The translations under genes and the position numbers were made by a program. This document shows positions 24,508 to 34,022 of a DNA stretch of 64,000 nucleotides, piece by piece. Each line of letters begins with the position of its first letter. Position 1 is the stretch's first letter. Under the pieces are notes generated by a model, which was not told where the DNA came from, did no database searches, and saw only the letters and a list, made by a program, of their open reading frames with translations. The stretch is from CAWAND01 sp963797485 (GTDB taxonomy: Bacteria; Chloroflexota; Anaerolineae; Anaerolineales; E44-bin32): NCBI GenBank assembly GCA_963797485.1, contig CAWCPF010000003.1:1116001-1180000 (forward strand), read 5' to 3'.

Positions 24508-24975
24508 TTGAGCAGCGAGGCGGGGGTTCGGCTGCGGGGGGTCCGGCCGGACGACCTGCCTATCTTCTACGAGCACCAGCGCCAGCCCGCCGCCAACCGC
24601 ATGGCCGGCTTTCCTCCGCGGGAGCGGGCGGACTTCGACGTGCATTGGGCGCGCATCCGGGCCGACGAGGCGAACATCTTGAAGACGATCGAATTCAACG
24701 GCCAGGTCGCCGGAAATGCCGTCAGCTATGTGCAGGGGGACCGGCGTTTCGTGGGTTACTGGCTCGGCCAGGAATACTGGGGGCGCGGCCTGGCCACTCA
24801 GGCGCTACGCCTGCTGGTGGGCCAAATCGTCGAACGGCCCTTGTACGCCTTCGTGGCTCTCCATAACCCAGCCTCCCTCCGGGTGCTCGAGAAATGCGGG
24901 TTCACCCCCACTGGGGCAACCCAGCCGGGGCAGGTTGGCAATCAGATCGAGGACATGCTCCTGATGCTCGAGTGA
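24508..24975 (+). CDS. GNAT family N-acetyltransferase
   Basis: This 155-aa protein of RimJ/RimL-like type has VRLRGVRPDDLPIFYEHQ at the start. The acetyl-CoA loop is in YWLGQEYWGRGLATQALRLL (Q/RxxGxG/A), and NPASLRVLEKCGFTPTG follows. It transfers acetyl from acetyl-CoA to an unknown amine. TTG 24508 is the start, 28 bases after the stop of the preceding gene. The 293 bp after it hold no clear gene. Confidence 0.87.
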   Translation: MSSEAGVRLRGVRPDDLPIFYEHQRQPAANRMAGFPPRERADFDVHWARIRADEANILKTIEFNGQVAGNAVSYVQGDRRFVGYWLGQEYWGRGLATQALRLLVGQIVERPLYAFVALHNPASLRVLEKCGFTPTGATQPGQVGNQIEDMLLMLE

Positions 24976-25268
24976 GGCGCCGCGGGCTCATCCGCCCGAG
25001 CCAGGCTTGGCACAAGCCCGGGGCGCACGCAGCCGGCGGGGGAAGGGGCACAACCGCCGTCCGGGCCCGCAAAACGACCTGGTTGCCCCAACGCCGCCGG
25101 TCCCATGCCGGTCATGCCGCAGTCGTTACTCGAGGACGAACGGCTCACTTGTCGCCATTTCGTTCCGGGCGTACAGTGGATTCGGCCCGGAAGGAACGAG
25201 GGGCCAATAATAAATCATGGCAACGCGCCTGGGCTTTGCGGCACGTGCCGATTGGGGGTCGCAAGTTC

Positions 25269-26448
25269 ATGACAAAGGTTGCTTCGCTTCTCGATGTTTG
25301 CCGGGCCCTCTCCAACAACGAATTCGTCTACTATTATCAACCGGTCATCTCGCTGGTCACCGGTCGGATTGCCGGGGCCGAGGCTCTGATCCGCTGGATT
25401 CGATCCGATGGCAGCGTGAGCCGGCCGGCGGAGTTCATCCCCCTCGCCACGCAAAACGGCTTCATCACTGAGATGACCCGCGAGCTGTTCCCCAGCGCGG
25501 CCGCCGGCCTGGCCGAGATCAATGCCGTCGATCCGAGTCTCAACTCTTGCCTACAATCTGACTGGACCTGATTTGGCCAGCGATGGTCTTGCCGAGTGGA
25601 TGGCTGCCACCGTGGCAAATCATCGAATTCAGCCTGGTCATCTCACCATCGAGATCGTCGAAGACGTCCTCGTTCCGCCCGATGCAAAGGTGAGCGAATC
25701 CATCCGCGCCCTGGCGGAGGCTCACATACCCCTGACCCTCGACGATTTCAGCGCCGGGCATACCTCTGTTGGCCACCTTACAGGCCTTCCGATAAGCATG
25801 TTAAAGTTGGCGATGGGTGTCGTCAAGAACGCGGCGAGCTCCAGCCTGGATTTCCGGATCCTGCGCCACCTGATCAGCCTGGGGCATCAACTCCGCCTGG
25901 ATGTGGTCGCCGAGGGTGTCGAGAACAACGAAGTCTACGACCTGGTGCTGTCCACCGGCGCGACCTATGCTCAGGGTTACTACTTCGCGCAAGCCCTGCC
26001 GTTGCCCGAGTTTGTCGCCATGGTCAAAAAGTCCCCCCGCTGGACGAGCTACCCCTTTGGCCTGGAGTACCTGGCCCAGATCGATCACATTGATGTTCGG
26101 CGAGACGTCATCCGTGAGGCGCTGCTCATATACACACATCCGGATCCGGAGATCAGGGCCCGCGCCCGAGCCCGGCTGCCGCTGCTTGGAGAGAAAGACT
26201 GCCTGCTGGGGAAGTGGTACGAAAGCATCGCCGATGAGTACCACGAATCGCCGGAGTTTCGACGCCTGGGGAAGGTGCACGTTGAGTTTCATGCCTGCGC
26301 GCGGTCGGTCTTGGAAGCGGTAGACGCCGGCAACGGATGGGACAAGATCGAGATCCTTATCGAGGATCTCTCGGAACTCTCCAGCCAAATCATGCGGCTG
26401 TTGCAGAGGCTGTCAAAGGGCAAACTGGTCGAAAACTACCTCCCCTAA
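25269..26448 (+). CDS. EAL domain phosphodiesterase with C-terminal CZB-like domain, frameshifted
   Basis: ATG 25269 starts an EAL domain with EFVYYYQPVISLVTGRIAGA and then EALIRW, so the name motif is kept. A shift at about 25545 joins it to LAYNLTGPDLAS, IEIVEDVLV, LTLDDFSAGHTSVGHL, VVAEGVENNE and QGYYFAQALP, which carry metal- and substrate-site residues of c-di-GMP phosphodiesterases. Residues from about 270 on hold CLLGKWY...HVEFH, like the chemoreceptor zinc-binding (CZB) domain. It probably hydrolyses c-di-GMP under control of zinc or oxidants. No GGDEF domain is present. Confidence 0.82.
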
Positions 26449-26521
26449 GGTCGGGGTGCAGCAAGGATGGTCGTCGGCGCACTCATGCGCTGCCGGCCTG
26501 ACCGCCCCATGATCGGATTAG

Positions 26522-27036
26522 GTGCCCGCTCCGTCGGTGCTCTCCATACGCTATCTCACGCCGGCCGACCAAGACTTCCTGTGGGAGATGGTCTATCAGG
26601 CCATCTTTGTGCCTCCCGGGAAAGAGCCGCCCCCGCGGGCCGTGCTTGATCGTCCCGAGATCGCCCGTTATGCCCGGGATTGGGGCCGTGTGGACGACAT
26701 CGGTTTCGCCGCCGTTGAGGACCTGACCCACCGGCCGGTCGGAGCCGCCTGGTGCAGACGGCTGGCGGGCGAGGACCGGGGCTACGGCTGGATCGATGAC
26801 CGCGTTCCCGAGCTCTCGATCGCCGTTCGGCCGGAACACTGCGGACTTGGAATTGGCACCCGCCTGATGACCCGTCTCCTCGAACTTTGAGAACTCGAAG
26901 TCCAGCGGTCTCGCTGAGCGTGGCACAGGCGAGCCCCGCCGTGAGCCTGTATGCTCGGCTGGGCTTCGTCCCGGTCGATTCGGCGAACGGATCCTTGACC
27001 ATGGTTCTGAGGTTCTCAGGGGCGGAGCTGCGGTAG
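26522..27036 (+). CDS. GNAT family N-acetyltransferase, frameshifted
   Basis: GTG 26522 begins SIRYLTPADQDFLWEMVYQA, then VPELSIAVRPEHCGLGIGTR with the acetyl-CoA binding loop (HxGxGIG). The frame ends at 26890. From about 26910 another frame gives AQASPAVSLYARLGFVPVDS to the stop at 27036, the normal GNAT C-terminus. One or two indels lie in 26885-26910. The product would be about 170 aa. The substrate is unknown. Confidence 0.7.
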
Positions 27037-27061
27037 GCGGATTGCGAGCCGAGGAGGTCAC

Positions 27062-28216
27062 ATGACCGGACACACGGTCCTGATTCTGGGGGGCACCGGG
27101 AACTCCGGCCGCCGGATCGCCGAGCTGTTGCTGAGTGAGACCGATGTCCAAGTGGTTCTTGCCGGCCGCAATGAGCATAGGGCCGTGTCAGCCGCCTATG
27201 AATTGAATGACCGGGTCGGGTCCATGCGGGCCAAGGGTGTTCGGGTGGACGCGGCAACCCCAGACAATCTTAGGGACACGCTGCGTGGGATCGATTTGCT
27301 GGTGGTGGCCTCCAGCACAACAGACCTGGCCGGGCAGGTGGCCAGGACGGCGCTCGAAGCCGGCTGCGACTACATGGACATCCAGTTGTCGGCGCGGAAG
27401 ACCGAGACGCTGATGGCGATGGCCGGGGAGATCGAGCGCGCCGGCCGCTGTTTTATCACCGACGGTGGATTTCACCCCGGCCTGCCGGCGGCGCTGATCC
27501 GTATGGCGGCGACGCACTTCGACGCCATGCAGCTTGCCCGAGTGGGGAGCGTCATCCGGGAGGATTGGAGACAGCTCAGGTTTTCGCAAAACACCGTGGA
27601 CGAGTTCGTGACGTTGATGACCGACTTCGAGCCCGTGGTGCTTAAGAATCGCGGATGGCGGCTCTCCGGCCTGATGGGGATGCGTGACACACGCGTCATG
27701 GACTTCGGAGGCACGTTCGGCCGCAAAGCCTGTGTGCCCATGTTTCTGGAAGAGCTGCGGAGCCTGCCGGAGTTGTATCCAAGCCTCGAAGACACCGGCT
27801 TCTACGTCGCCGGCTTCAACTGGTTTGTCGATTGGGTTGTGATGCCGGCCTCCCTGATAGCGCTCAAGCTCTGGCCAAACCACGGCGTTGGCGTCATGGC
27901 CCGATGGATGGCGTGGGGCCTGAGGGCCTTCAGCCGGCCGCCTTTTGGAACGCGCCTAAGGCTGGAGGCCCGCGGCCTAAAGGACGGCCGTCGGCTGGCC
28001 CTCGAATGGACGGTCTCGCACCCCGACGCGTATCAGCTGACCGCCATCCCGGCGGCCGCCTGCCTGTTGCAGGTCCTGGATGGGACCATCCGCAAACCCG
28101 GACTTTGGCTCCAGGCGTTGGCCGTGGAACCGGCCCGGTTTGTGTCTGACCTGGAGCGTCTGGGTGTCGAGATCACCCTGCGGGAAACAACCGGGGCGAC
28201 CGTCGAGGGCGATTGA
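27062..28216 (+). CDS. saccharopine dehydrogenase NADP-binding domain protein
   Basis: This 384-aa protein has the Rossmann start VLILGGTGNSGRRIAELLL and a saccharopine-reductase-like NADP domain with LVVASSTTDLAGQVARTALE and CDYMDIQ. A large C-terminal domain of about 230 residues follows. Such proteins are NAD(P)-dependent oxidoreductases of unknown substrate, sometimes trans-acting enoyl reductases. The frame is intact. GAGGAGG precedes ATG 27062. It lies 25 bp after the broken GNAT gene. Confidence 0.83.
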   Translation: MTGHTVLILGGTGNSGRRIAELLLSETDVQVVLAGRNEHRAVSAAYELNDRVGSMRAKGVRVDAATPDNLRDTLRGIDLLVVASSTTDLAGQVARTALEAGCDYMDIQLSARKTETLMAMAGEIERAGRCFITDGGFHPGLPAALIRMAATHFDAMQLARVGSVIREDWRQLRFSQNTVDEFVTLMTDFEPVVLKNRGWRLSGLMGMRDTRVMDFGGTFGRKACVPMFLEELRSLPELYPSLEDTGFYVAGFNWFVDWVVMPASLIALKLWPNHGVGVMARWMAWGLRAFSRPPFGTRLRLEARGLKDGRRLALEWTVSHPDAYQLTAIPAAACLLQVLDGTIRKPGLWLQALAVEPARFVSDLERLGVEITLRETTGATVEGD

Positions 28217-28490
28217 AGGGGCGGGTTTCCACCAGTCCTTGGCTTCGGCCAGGGGAAGGGCCGGCGGCCACAGGCTGGCGAACCGCCCGCAGACAACCTC
28301 ACGCATCCCTCTCGGACCGCTTGCTTCTTGGCTTTCTGGCGGCCGTGCTCGGCGACTTCTCGACCCCAGGACCGGGGATCAGGCGACCTAACCAGCCGTC
28401 TTTGGCGGTAACATGGGGCAGCGGAGGTCGAGCCTAGGGATCGCACGAACGAACACCGCCTTCCCCCACACCCAAGCCGGAGGTGACAGC

Positions 28491-29483
28491 ATGACCCATC
28501 CGGATCCGCTGGACTGGCTCCTTGAAGAAGATCCGGTCAATCCCGGCGCGCGCTACTTCGCACTGAAGGACCTGCTCGACCTGCCCGAGACCGACACACG
28601 CGTCCGCCAGGCCAGGAAGCGTGTGATGCTCGACGGTCCGGTCCCCGCCATCCTGGCGGCCCAACACCCCGAAGGCTACTGGGAAAAGCCGGGTGGTGGC
28701 TACTCACCCAAGTACCGCGCCACAACCTGGTCGCTTCTGGCCCTGGCGGAGCTGGGGGCCGATGGGGACCACGATCAGGTGCGCGCCGGCTGCCGTTATG
28801 TGCTCGAGCACAGCCTGGCCGGCAACGGCGCGTTTGCGGCGCAGCAGAAACCCACCCCCTCCGGGGCGGTGCATTGTCTGAATGGCAACCTGCTGTTTGC
28901 CTTCACGCGTCTGGGTTTCGGAGACGATCCGCGCATCACCCAAGCCTACGCATGGCTGGCGCGTTCGATCGTGGGTGAGCCGCCCATCACCTACTTCGCC
29001 TCAGGGCTCGCCGGTCCGGGGTTTGCGTGCGGCGTGAATCTGGGCCAGGGGTGTGGCTGGGGCGCCAATAAGGCCATCCGCGCTCTGCTGGAAATGCCAC
29101 AGGCGGCCCGGACGCCGCTGGTCGAGCGGGCGCTGGAGGCCGGGGCTGGCCTGCTGTTGAGCCGGGATCCGGCTGTGGCAGACTACCCGTTCACCGTTCG
29201 AGTAAGCTCCACCTGGTTCAAGCTTGGCTTCCCATTGAGCTACTGGAGCGATGTGCTCGAAACGACCTCCAATCTGGTCAGGATGGGGCTGGGCCGGGAC
29301 CCACGCGTGCAGACTGCCGTGGATTGGGTCGAGAGCAAGCGTTCGGCCGACGGCCGCTGGAAGCTCGAAAACAGTCTCAACGGCAAGATGTGGGTGGACA
29401 TCGAGCGCAAGGGGCAGCCCAGCAAATGGGTCACTTTGCGGGCGTTGAGGGCTCTAAAGGGCGCCGGCCGCTACAGCCCATAA
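28491..29483 (+). CDS. terpenoid cyclase/prenyltransferase-type alpha/alpha toroid protein
   Basis: This 330-aa protein is made of repeated helix pairs in the style of squalene-cyclase and prenyltransferase toroids: AAQHPEGYWEKPGGGYSPKY, LLALAELGADGDHDQVRAGC and VKSKRSADGRWKLE-like repeats (VESKRSADGRWKLE). In databases such proteins often bear the misleading name nitrogen fixation protein NifH. The substrate is unknown and no terpene-cyclase DDxD box is evident. ATG 28491 has GGAGGTGACAGC upstream. Confidence 0.78.
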   Translation: MTHPDPLDWLLEEDPVNPGARYFALKDLLDLPETDTRVRQARKRVMLDGPVPAILAAQHPEGYWEKPGGGYSPKYRATTWSLLALAELGADGDHDQVRAGCRYVLEHSLAGNGAFAAQQKPTPSGAVHCLNGNLLFAFTRLGFGDDPRITQAYAWLARSIVGEPPITYFASGLAGPGFACGVNLGQGCGWGANKAIRALLEMPQAARTPLVERALEAGAGLLLSRDPAVADYPFTVRVSSTWFKLGFPLSYWSDVLETTSNLVRMGLGRDPRVQTAVDWVESKRSADGRWKLENSLNGKMWVDIERKGQPSKWVTLRALRALKGAGRYSP

Positions 29484-29643
29484 GTCTGAACGGTCTAACC
29501 CCCCGCCATCGCCCGCCGATCAGCGGCCTGAGGCTGACTCTCGGCCGCCCTTGAGGGGGATTCACCTCCGCGGGGGTCGATAGGCGGAGGTTCCATGGGA
29601 TAATGGGCTGGCCGAGTCAAGTTTGTGTGAAAGGAGCCCTTGG

Positions 29644-30003
29644 ATGGCTGCCCCGGTTGTCCACTTTGAGATCATCGGCGACGATGCCCCGGCCTTGCAT
29701 AAGTTCTATGCCGACGTCTTCGGCTGGAAGCTTGGACCGCCTGCGGCCGAAATGGGCAACTACAGCATGGTGGAGCAGGAGCCGGGGGGGATTGCCGGCG
29801 GCATCGGCGCCGGCGGCGATGGGGGGAAGCGGGTCACAATCTACGTCGAGGTTGACGACCCGGAAGCCTATGTCGAGAAGGTCAAGCAGGCTGGCGGGAC
29901 GATCATCATGCCGGTGACGCAGATCACCGAGTTCACCACCATTGCCATGTTCACTGATCCGGCGGGAAACATCACTGGATTGATGAAAGCTAATCCGGGC
30001 TGA
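29644..30003 (+). CDS. VOC family protein
   Basis: This 119-aa single VOC protein reads VVHFEIIGDDAPALHKFYAD, VFGWKLG, then VTIYVEVDDPEAYVEKVKQA and a C-terminal FTDPAGNITGLMK. The opening H-x-E and the late G-N-I-x-G are standard for glyoxalase-like proteins that bind a small ligand. ATG 29644 has AAAGGAGC upstream. It lies shortly before the nucleotidyltransferase gene with no shared pathway evident. Confidence 0.88.
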   Translation: MAAPVVHFEIIGDDAPALHKFYADVFGWKLGPPAAEMGNYSMVEQEPGGIAGGIGAGGDGGKRVTIYVEVDDPEAYVEKVKQAGGTIIMPVTQITEFTTIAMFTDPAGNITGLMKANPG

Positions 30004-30027
30004 TTACGCTCGGCTCGAATTCAACCC

Positions 30028-30465
30028 ATGACAAATGTGACCGGGCTCCTCACGGACGTCGTTGAGTGGGCCCGGTTTAATTCGCCGATCGAGGCTGTGG
30101 CCCTCGTCGGTTCCCATGCCCGCGGCCGGGCCAGGCCCGAGTCGGACATTGACCTGGTGTTGATCTGCCACTCACCGCAGTACTGGCTGAGAGACTTGAT
30201 CTGGCTGGCGACCTTTGGACGGCCAGAGAGGCATTCGGTCGAGGGATGGGGGAAGGTCACCTCGGTTCGGGTGTGGTATGAGGGCGGACAAGAAGTCGAG
30301 TTTGGTTGGGCGCCTTTGGACTGGGCGGCTGACCCGGAAGACGCCGGAGACCGGGCGGTCGTGTCCGCTGGAATCGATGTCCTGTTCGATCGGCATGGCG
30401 AGCTGGGGCGTCGGGTGAAGGCGATCCGGGCCCGCCGGTGGAGGGATACCGATGCGCCTGAGTAA
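30028..30465 (+). CDS. nucleotidyltransferase domain protein
   Basis: This 145-aa protein carries the Pol-beta-type motif GSHARGRARPESDIDLVL at about residue 27, the GSxxxG...SDxDL pattern with two metal-binding Asp. A third acidic residue is in QEVEFGWAP. Stand-alone proteins of this group can be aminoglycoside-adenylyltransferase-like or MNT antitoxins. No HEPN partner gene is adjacent, so MNT use is unsupported. The frame is intact. Confidence 0.8.
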   Translation: MTNVTGLLTDVVEWARFNSPIEAVALVGSHARGRARPESDIDLVLICHSPQYWLRDLIWLATFGRPERHSVEGWGKVTSVRVWYEGGQEVEFGWAPLDWAADPEDAGDRAVVSAGIDVLFDRHGELGRRVKAIRARRWRDTDAPE

Positions 30466-30506
30466 CCGTCCGCACCCGGGTGCCGCAGGGGGGTTGGAGG
30501 TCGGCC

Positions 30507-31205
30507 ATGGCTGACCGGGCAAGGCAGATTCCCATCGGCTCCGTGGCCGTGATGCTCATCGTGGTGGCGGGTGTGCCCTTCCTGCCACTGCTGATCACCG
30601 GCCGCTGGACCTGGTGGCAGGCGTGGTTCTTTGCCTTGTTCTCGATCGTCTCCTTCGCCGTCAGTCGGCTGTTGGCCGGTCGCCGGAACCCCGGTCTGCT
30701 CGTGGAGCGTGCCCAGTTCCTGCGCCACGCCGACGCCAAGCCCTGGGATCGACTGCTGGCACGTCTGGTGGGCCTGGGCGGCGGTCTCGTGCCTCTAGTA
30801 GCTGGACTTGACGTCGAGTACGGCTGGTCATCCGGTGTGGCCCCCGCCGTTCCCTGGATTGGGCTGGCTGCGCTTGTCGCCGGGCATGGGTTGGGCGGGT
30901 ATGCCCTGATCGAGAACCGGTTCTTCTCGGGCATGGTCAGGCTCCAGTTCGACCGCGGTCACCAGGTTGTCACCACTGGGCCCTACGGCTGGGTCCGACA
31001 TCCCGGCTATGCAGGGGCGGTGCTGGCGTACCTGGGAACCCCGCTGCTGCTGGGATCGGTCTGGGCGCTGGTTCCGGCGTGCCTGTTCGGCCTGGTCCTG
31101 CTGGTCAGGACCGCGCTCGAAGATCGAACCCTGCAGGCCGAACTCCCAGGCTATTCCTCTTACGCTGCCCGGGTGCGCTACCGCTGGGTGCCGGGGATTT
31201 GGTGA
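30507..31205 (+). CDS. isoprenylcysteine carboxyl methyltransferase family membrane protein
   Basis: This 232-aa protein has about five membrane spans. The C-terminal part has the ICMT/PEMT pattern VTTGPYGWVRHPGYAGAVLA, LEDRTLQAELPGYSSYAAR and RVRYRWVPGIW, the SAM-binding and catalytic face of this family. The substrate is not determined (lipid, isoprenoid or small amine). GGAGGT precedes ATG 30507. Its stop overlaps the GTG of the chromate transporter gene (GTGA), suggesting coupling. Confidence 0.88.
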   Translation: MADRARQIPIGSVAVMLIVVAGVPFLPLLITGRWTWWQAWFFALFSIVSFAVSRLLAGRRNPGLLVERAQFLRHADAKPWDRLLARLVGLGGGLVPLVAGLDVEYGWSSGVAPAVPWIGLAALVAGHGLGGYALIENRFFSGMVRLQFDRGHQVVTTGPYGWVRHPGYAGAVLAYLGTPLLLGSVWALVPACLFGLVLLVRTALEDRTLQAELPGYSSYAARVRYRWVPGIW

Positions 31206-32380
31206 CCCAGGACCAGCCAGCGCCAGACGTCCGTCCAGGGCCCGATCACCGCTTGTGGGAGGTCGCCCGGCTGTTCCTCAAACTCGGGGTGACGGCCTTT
31301 GGCGGGCCGGCGGCCCACATCGCCATCATGCACGATGAGGTTGTCCGCCGGCGCGGCTGGCTGTCGGACGATGCCTTTCTCGACCTGGTGGGCGCCACCA
31401 ACCTGATCCCGGGTCCCAATTCGACCGAGATGGCCATCCACCTTGGATACCTTCGGGCCGGCTGGCCGGGCCTGGTTGTCGGCGGGCTGTGCTTCATCGT
31501 GCCGGCGATGATGATGGTGATGGGCTTGGCCCGGGCCTATGTGGCCTACGGCTCAAGCCCCCAGGCCGGCTGGCTCCTGTACGGGGTGAAGCCGGTGGTG
31601 ATCGCCATCATTGCCCAGGCCCTATGGACCCTGGGGCGGAAGGCGGTCAAGACCCCCTGGCTGGCGGTGGTGGGATTGGCCGTGCTGGCCTTGTCGTTTG
31701 CCGGGGTCAACGAACTCGGGCTGCTGTTCGGCGGTGGGTTGTTGGTCATGTTAATCGCCAATTTCCGGCGCTGGCGGCTTGGGGCAGCCGGAGCCATCGG
31801 CCTGCTGCGCGCCGGCTACTGGCCATACCTGACCCCGCCGGCCCTGGCCGCATCTTTCAGTCTGCCGGTGCTGTTTTTAACCTTCCTGAAGATTGGAGCC
31901 GTGTTGTACGGCGGCGGGTACGTCCTGCTGGCCTTCCTGAGGGCCGACTTTGTGGTGCGGCTGGGATGGCTCACCGACCGCCAGTTGATCGACGCGGTGG
32001 CTGTTGGCCAACTGACCCCCGGGCCACTGTTCACGACAGCCACGTTCATCGGATTCCTGCTGGATGGGACCCGCGGGGCGTTGGCGTCCACCGTAGGGAT
32101 TTTTCTGCCGTCTTTCATCTTTGTGGCGTTGTCCAACCCGCTCATTCCCCGCATCCGAGGATCGCCCGTTATCAGCAGCCTGCTCGACGGTGTCAATGTG
32201 TCTGCCCTTGGCTTGATGGCCGCTGTGAGCTGGCAGCTTGGACGGTCGTCGCTCGTTGATCCGCTCACGGGGGCCGTCGGACTGGTCGCGCTGGCGCTGC
32301 TGGTGTGCTTCAGGCTGAATTCAACCTGGCTCATCCTGGCGGGTGCCGGGATAGGGTGGCTGGCCTCGGCGTTCGCTTGA
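31202..32380 (+). CDS. chrA: chromate transporter ChrA family protein
   Basis: This 392-aa protein has two CHR domains. The first is FLKLGVTAFGGPAAHIAIMH with RRRGWLSDDAFLDLVGATNL and IPGPNSTEMA. The second is FLKIGAVLYGGGYVLLAFLR with WLTDRQLIDAVAVGQLTPGP. About ten membrane spans are predicted. ChrA exports chromate or related oxyanions across the inner membrane. GTG 31202 overlaps the upstream stop. The gene is intact and full length. Confidence 0.93.
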   Translation: MTQDQPAPDVRPGPDHRLWEVARLFLKLGVTAFGGPAAHIAIMHDEVVRRRGWLSDDAFLDLVGATNLIPGPNSTEMAIHLGYLRAGWPGLVVGGLCFIVPAMMMVMGLARAYVAYGSSPQAGWLLYGVKPVVIAIIAQALWTLGRKAVKTPWLAVVGLAVLALSFAGVNELGLLFGGGLLVMLIANFRRWRLGAAGAIGLLRAGYWPYLTPPALAASFSLPVLFLTFLKIGAVLYGGGYVLLAFLRADFVVRLGWLTDRQLIDAVAVGQLTPGPLFTTATFIGFLLDGTRGALASTVGIFLPSFIFVALSNPLIPRIRGSPVISSLLDGVNVSALGLMAAVSWQLGRSSLVDPLTGAVGLVALALLVCFRLNSTWLILAGAGIGWLASAFA

Positions 32381-32583
32381 GCCGGCCGTGGCTAGCCTGG
32401 GGCGGGCGCAATGCCGTCGTCTACGATCCTCCGGCGGGCACCTTCATAAGCGTCCCCGGGCAGCTGGGCACCGATCGCCTGTCCCGGCTGTATTCCACGG
32501 CCACCCTGCGGGAGTCGGGGAACGTTCTGATCACCGGCGGGTATGGGTTGGGCCAAGACGTCAGCCCCGGCGCGAGGCTGTAG
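32381..32583 (+). pseudogene. Kelch-repeat gene remnant
   Basis: Downstream of chrA an open frame reads WGGRNAVVYDPPAGTFISVP, then LYSTATLRESGNVLITGGYG, the pattern of one Kelch unit (YDPxxGTF...ATLxxxGxVLITGGY). It has no start codon of its own and breaks off at 32583. It looks like one leftover blade of a beta-propeller protein. The rest is absent on both sides. Confidence 0.5.
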
Positions 32584-32617
32584 CGGCCATGGCCGCACGC
32601 AGGGGTATCATCGGCTC

Positions 32618-33034
32618 ATGACAGGCTATGCCGGCAAACCGTTGGCGTCCAAGCTCGGGCTCAAACCGGGCACGCGAGTGGCGATTGTCGGCGCGCCGGC
32701 CGGCTATTCACCGCTGCTGGGCCCCGGTCTGAATGACGTTAGCCTGCTGAGCCTGCGCGCCCGCGAGCTTGACCTGGTGCATCTGTTCGCCCGGGACCGC
32801 CGCCGCCTCGAGCGACAGCTTCCCAGGGCTCAAAGAGCCATCAGACAGGACGGCGTGCTGTGGATCTCGTGGCCCAAGAAGACCTCGCGGCTGCATGCCG
32901 ACCTGGATGAAAGCCAGGTCAGGGCCATGGGTTTGGCAGCCGGACTGGTGGATGTCAAAGTGGCCGCCATCGATGAGGATTGGTCCGGCCTGAAGTTCGT
33001 GTACCGCCTGAAGGACCGTGACCGGGGGGCATGA
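32618..33034 (+). CDS. DUF3052 family protein
   Basis: This 138-aa protein reads GYAGKPLASKLGLKPGTRVA, then VAIVGAPAGYSPLLG, LWISWPKKTSRLHADLDE and MGLAAGLVDVKVAAIDEDWS, ending FVYRLKDR. This matches DUF3052 from end to end. Members are cytosolic and of unknown role. ATG 32618 is the start, with weak ribosome-site context. The frame is intact. Confidence 0.87.
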   Translation: MTGYAGKPLASKLGLKPGTRVAIVGAPAGYSPLLGPGLNDVSLLSLRARELDLVHLFARDRRRLERQLPRAQRAIRQDGVLWISWPKKTSRLHADLDESQVRAMGLAAGLVDVKVAAIDEDWSGLKFVYRLKDRDRGA

Positions 33035-33077
33035 GTGGCGTGCAGCGGCTGTGCTAGACTCGGTTGAGGACATCCAC

Positions 33078-34004
33078 ATGGACCCCCAAATTCGAAGCCT
33101 GAGCAAATCACTCATCGACGAAGTGTTCATGGCGCTTGGCCTATCTGCGTCAGGCCGGGCCCGCCGCAGGCTGGGTTGGGTGTTTCAGGCGGCGAGCCGG
33201 CGGCTGGCGGACATCGGTGTGACATTCGATCGCATCATCGCCCGAGAGGATTTTCCGGCGGCGGCAGCCTGGGCATTGACCAACTGGTGCCGAGATATTC
33301 GCGCCCGCGGCGATCCGGATTTGCCGGCGCGAAATCCGCTTCTGGTGGTGTCCAACCATCCCGGGACCTATGATGCGCTGGTCATTGCCTCGCGCTTGCG
33401 CCGGCCGGACCTGCGCATCCTGGTCAGTCAGATCCCGTTTTTGCAGCGCCTGCCTCACGCCAGCCGGCACTTCTTCTTCATCACCATGGACCCGGCCGTG
33501 CGCGCCCAGGCGCTTCGGCGGGCGCTGGCGCACCTGAAACGCGGTGGCGCCGTGCTCCTGTACGGCTCCGGCATCATCGACCCGGATCCGGCGCTCTACC
33601 CTCGCCAGGCGGCCGATTTTGGCAACTGGTCACGATCCATCGAGCTGTTTGCCAGGTCCATCCCTGGGCTGTCGGTCCTGCTCAGTGTCGTCAGCCATGC
33701 CGTCTCGCCCGCCTGGGCGCACAACCCCATCCAATGGATTCGGCAAACGCCGCTCGACCGAAGGCGGTTGGTCGAATTTGGCCAGGTAATCCAGCAGCTG
33801 CTCTTTCCGGGGAGTCTGTACCTGGCCCCGCGGGTGTCCTTCAGCCAGCCGATCGCGGCGGGCGACCTCGACTGCCGCGGGCACAAAGGGGACTTGGTGT
33901 TGGCCCTGGCATGTCTCGAGCAGCGGCTGCTGGCCCAGCATTTGGCGGCGTTTGGCGTCCGTGCCGAACCGGTCCCGGCCGGAGCCGGACCGGGCGGCGG
34001 CTGA
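33078..34004 (+). CDS. 1-acyl-sn-glycerol-3-phosphate acyltransferase-like (PlsC/LPLAT) protein
   Basis: This 308-aa protein has the acyltransferase H(X)4D motif in VVSNHPGTYDALVIASRLRR at about residue 95. HFFFITMDPAVRAQALRRAL and GGAVLLYGSGIIDPDP follow, the latter at the place of the EGTRS-type block. Enzymes of this superfamily acylate phospholipid precursors at the membrane. No spans are predicted, so it is probably peripheral. ATG 33078 is chosen and TTGAGGA lies upstream. Confidence 0.8.
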   Translation: MDPQIRSLSKSLIDEVFMALGLSASGRARRRLGWVFQAASRRLADIGVTFDRIIAREDFPAAAAWALTNWCRDIRARGDPDLPARNPLLVVSNHPGTYDALVIASRLRRPDLRILVSQIPFLQRLPHASRHFFFITMDPAVRAQALRRALAHLKRGGAVLLYGSGIIDPDPALYPRQAADFGNWSRSIELFARSIPGLSVLLSVVSHAVSPAWAHNPIQWIRQTPLDRRRLVEFGQVIQQLLFPGSLYLAPRVSFSQPIAAGDLDCRGHKGDLVLALACLEQRLLAQHLAAFGVRAEPVPAGAGPGGG

Positions 34005-34022
34005 GCCGCATCCACTCGGAGC

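Noticed and set aside
28491..29483. Nitrogenase iron protein NifH
   Set aside because: The database-style name for this family is misleading. The protein has no P-loop or Fe-S cysteines and is a helical toroid.
30028..30465. MNT antitoxin of a HEPN-MNT pair
   Set aside because: The nucleotidyltransferase motif is present but no HEPN gene is adjacent on either side.
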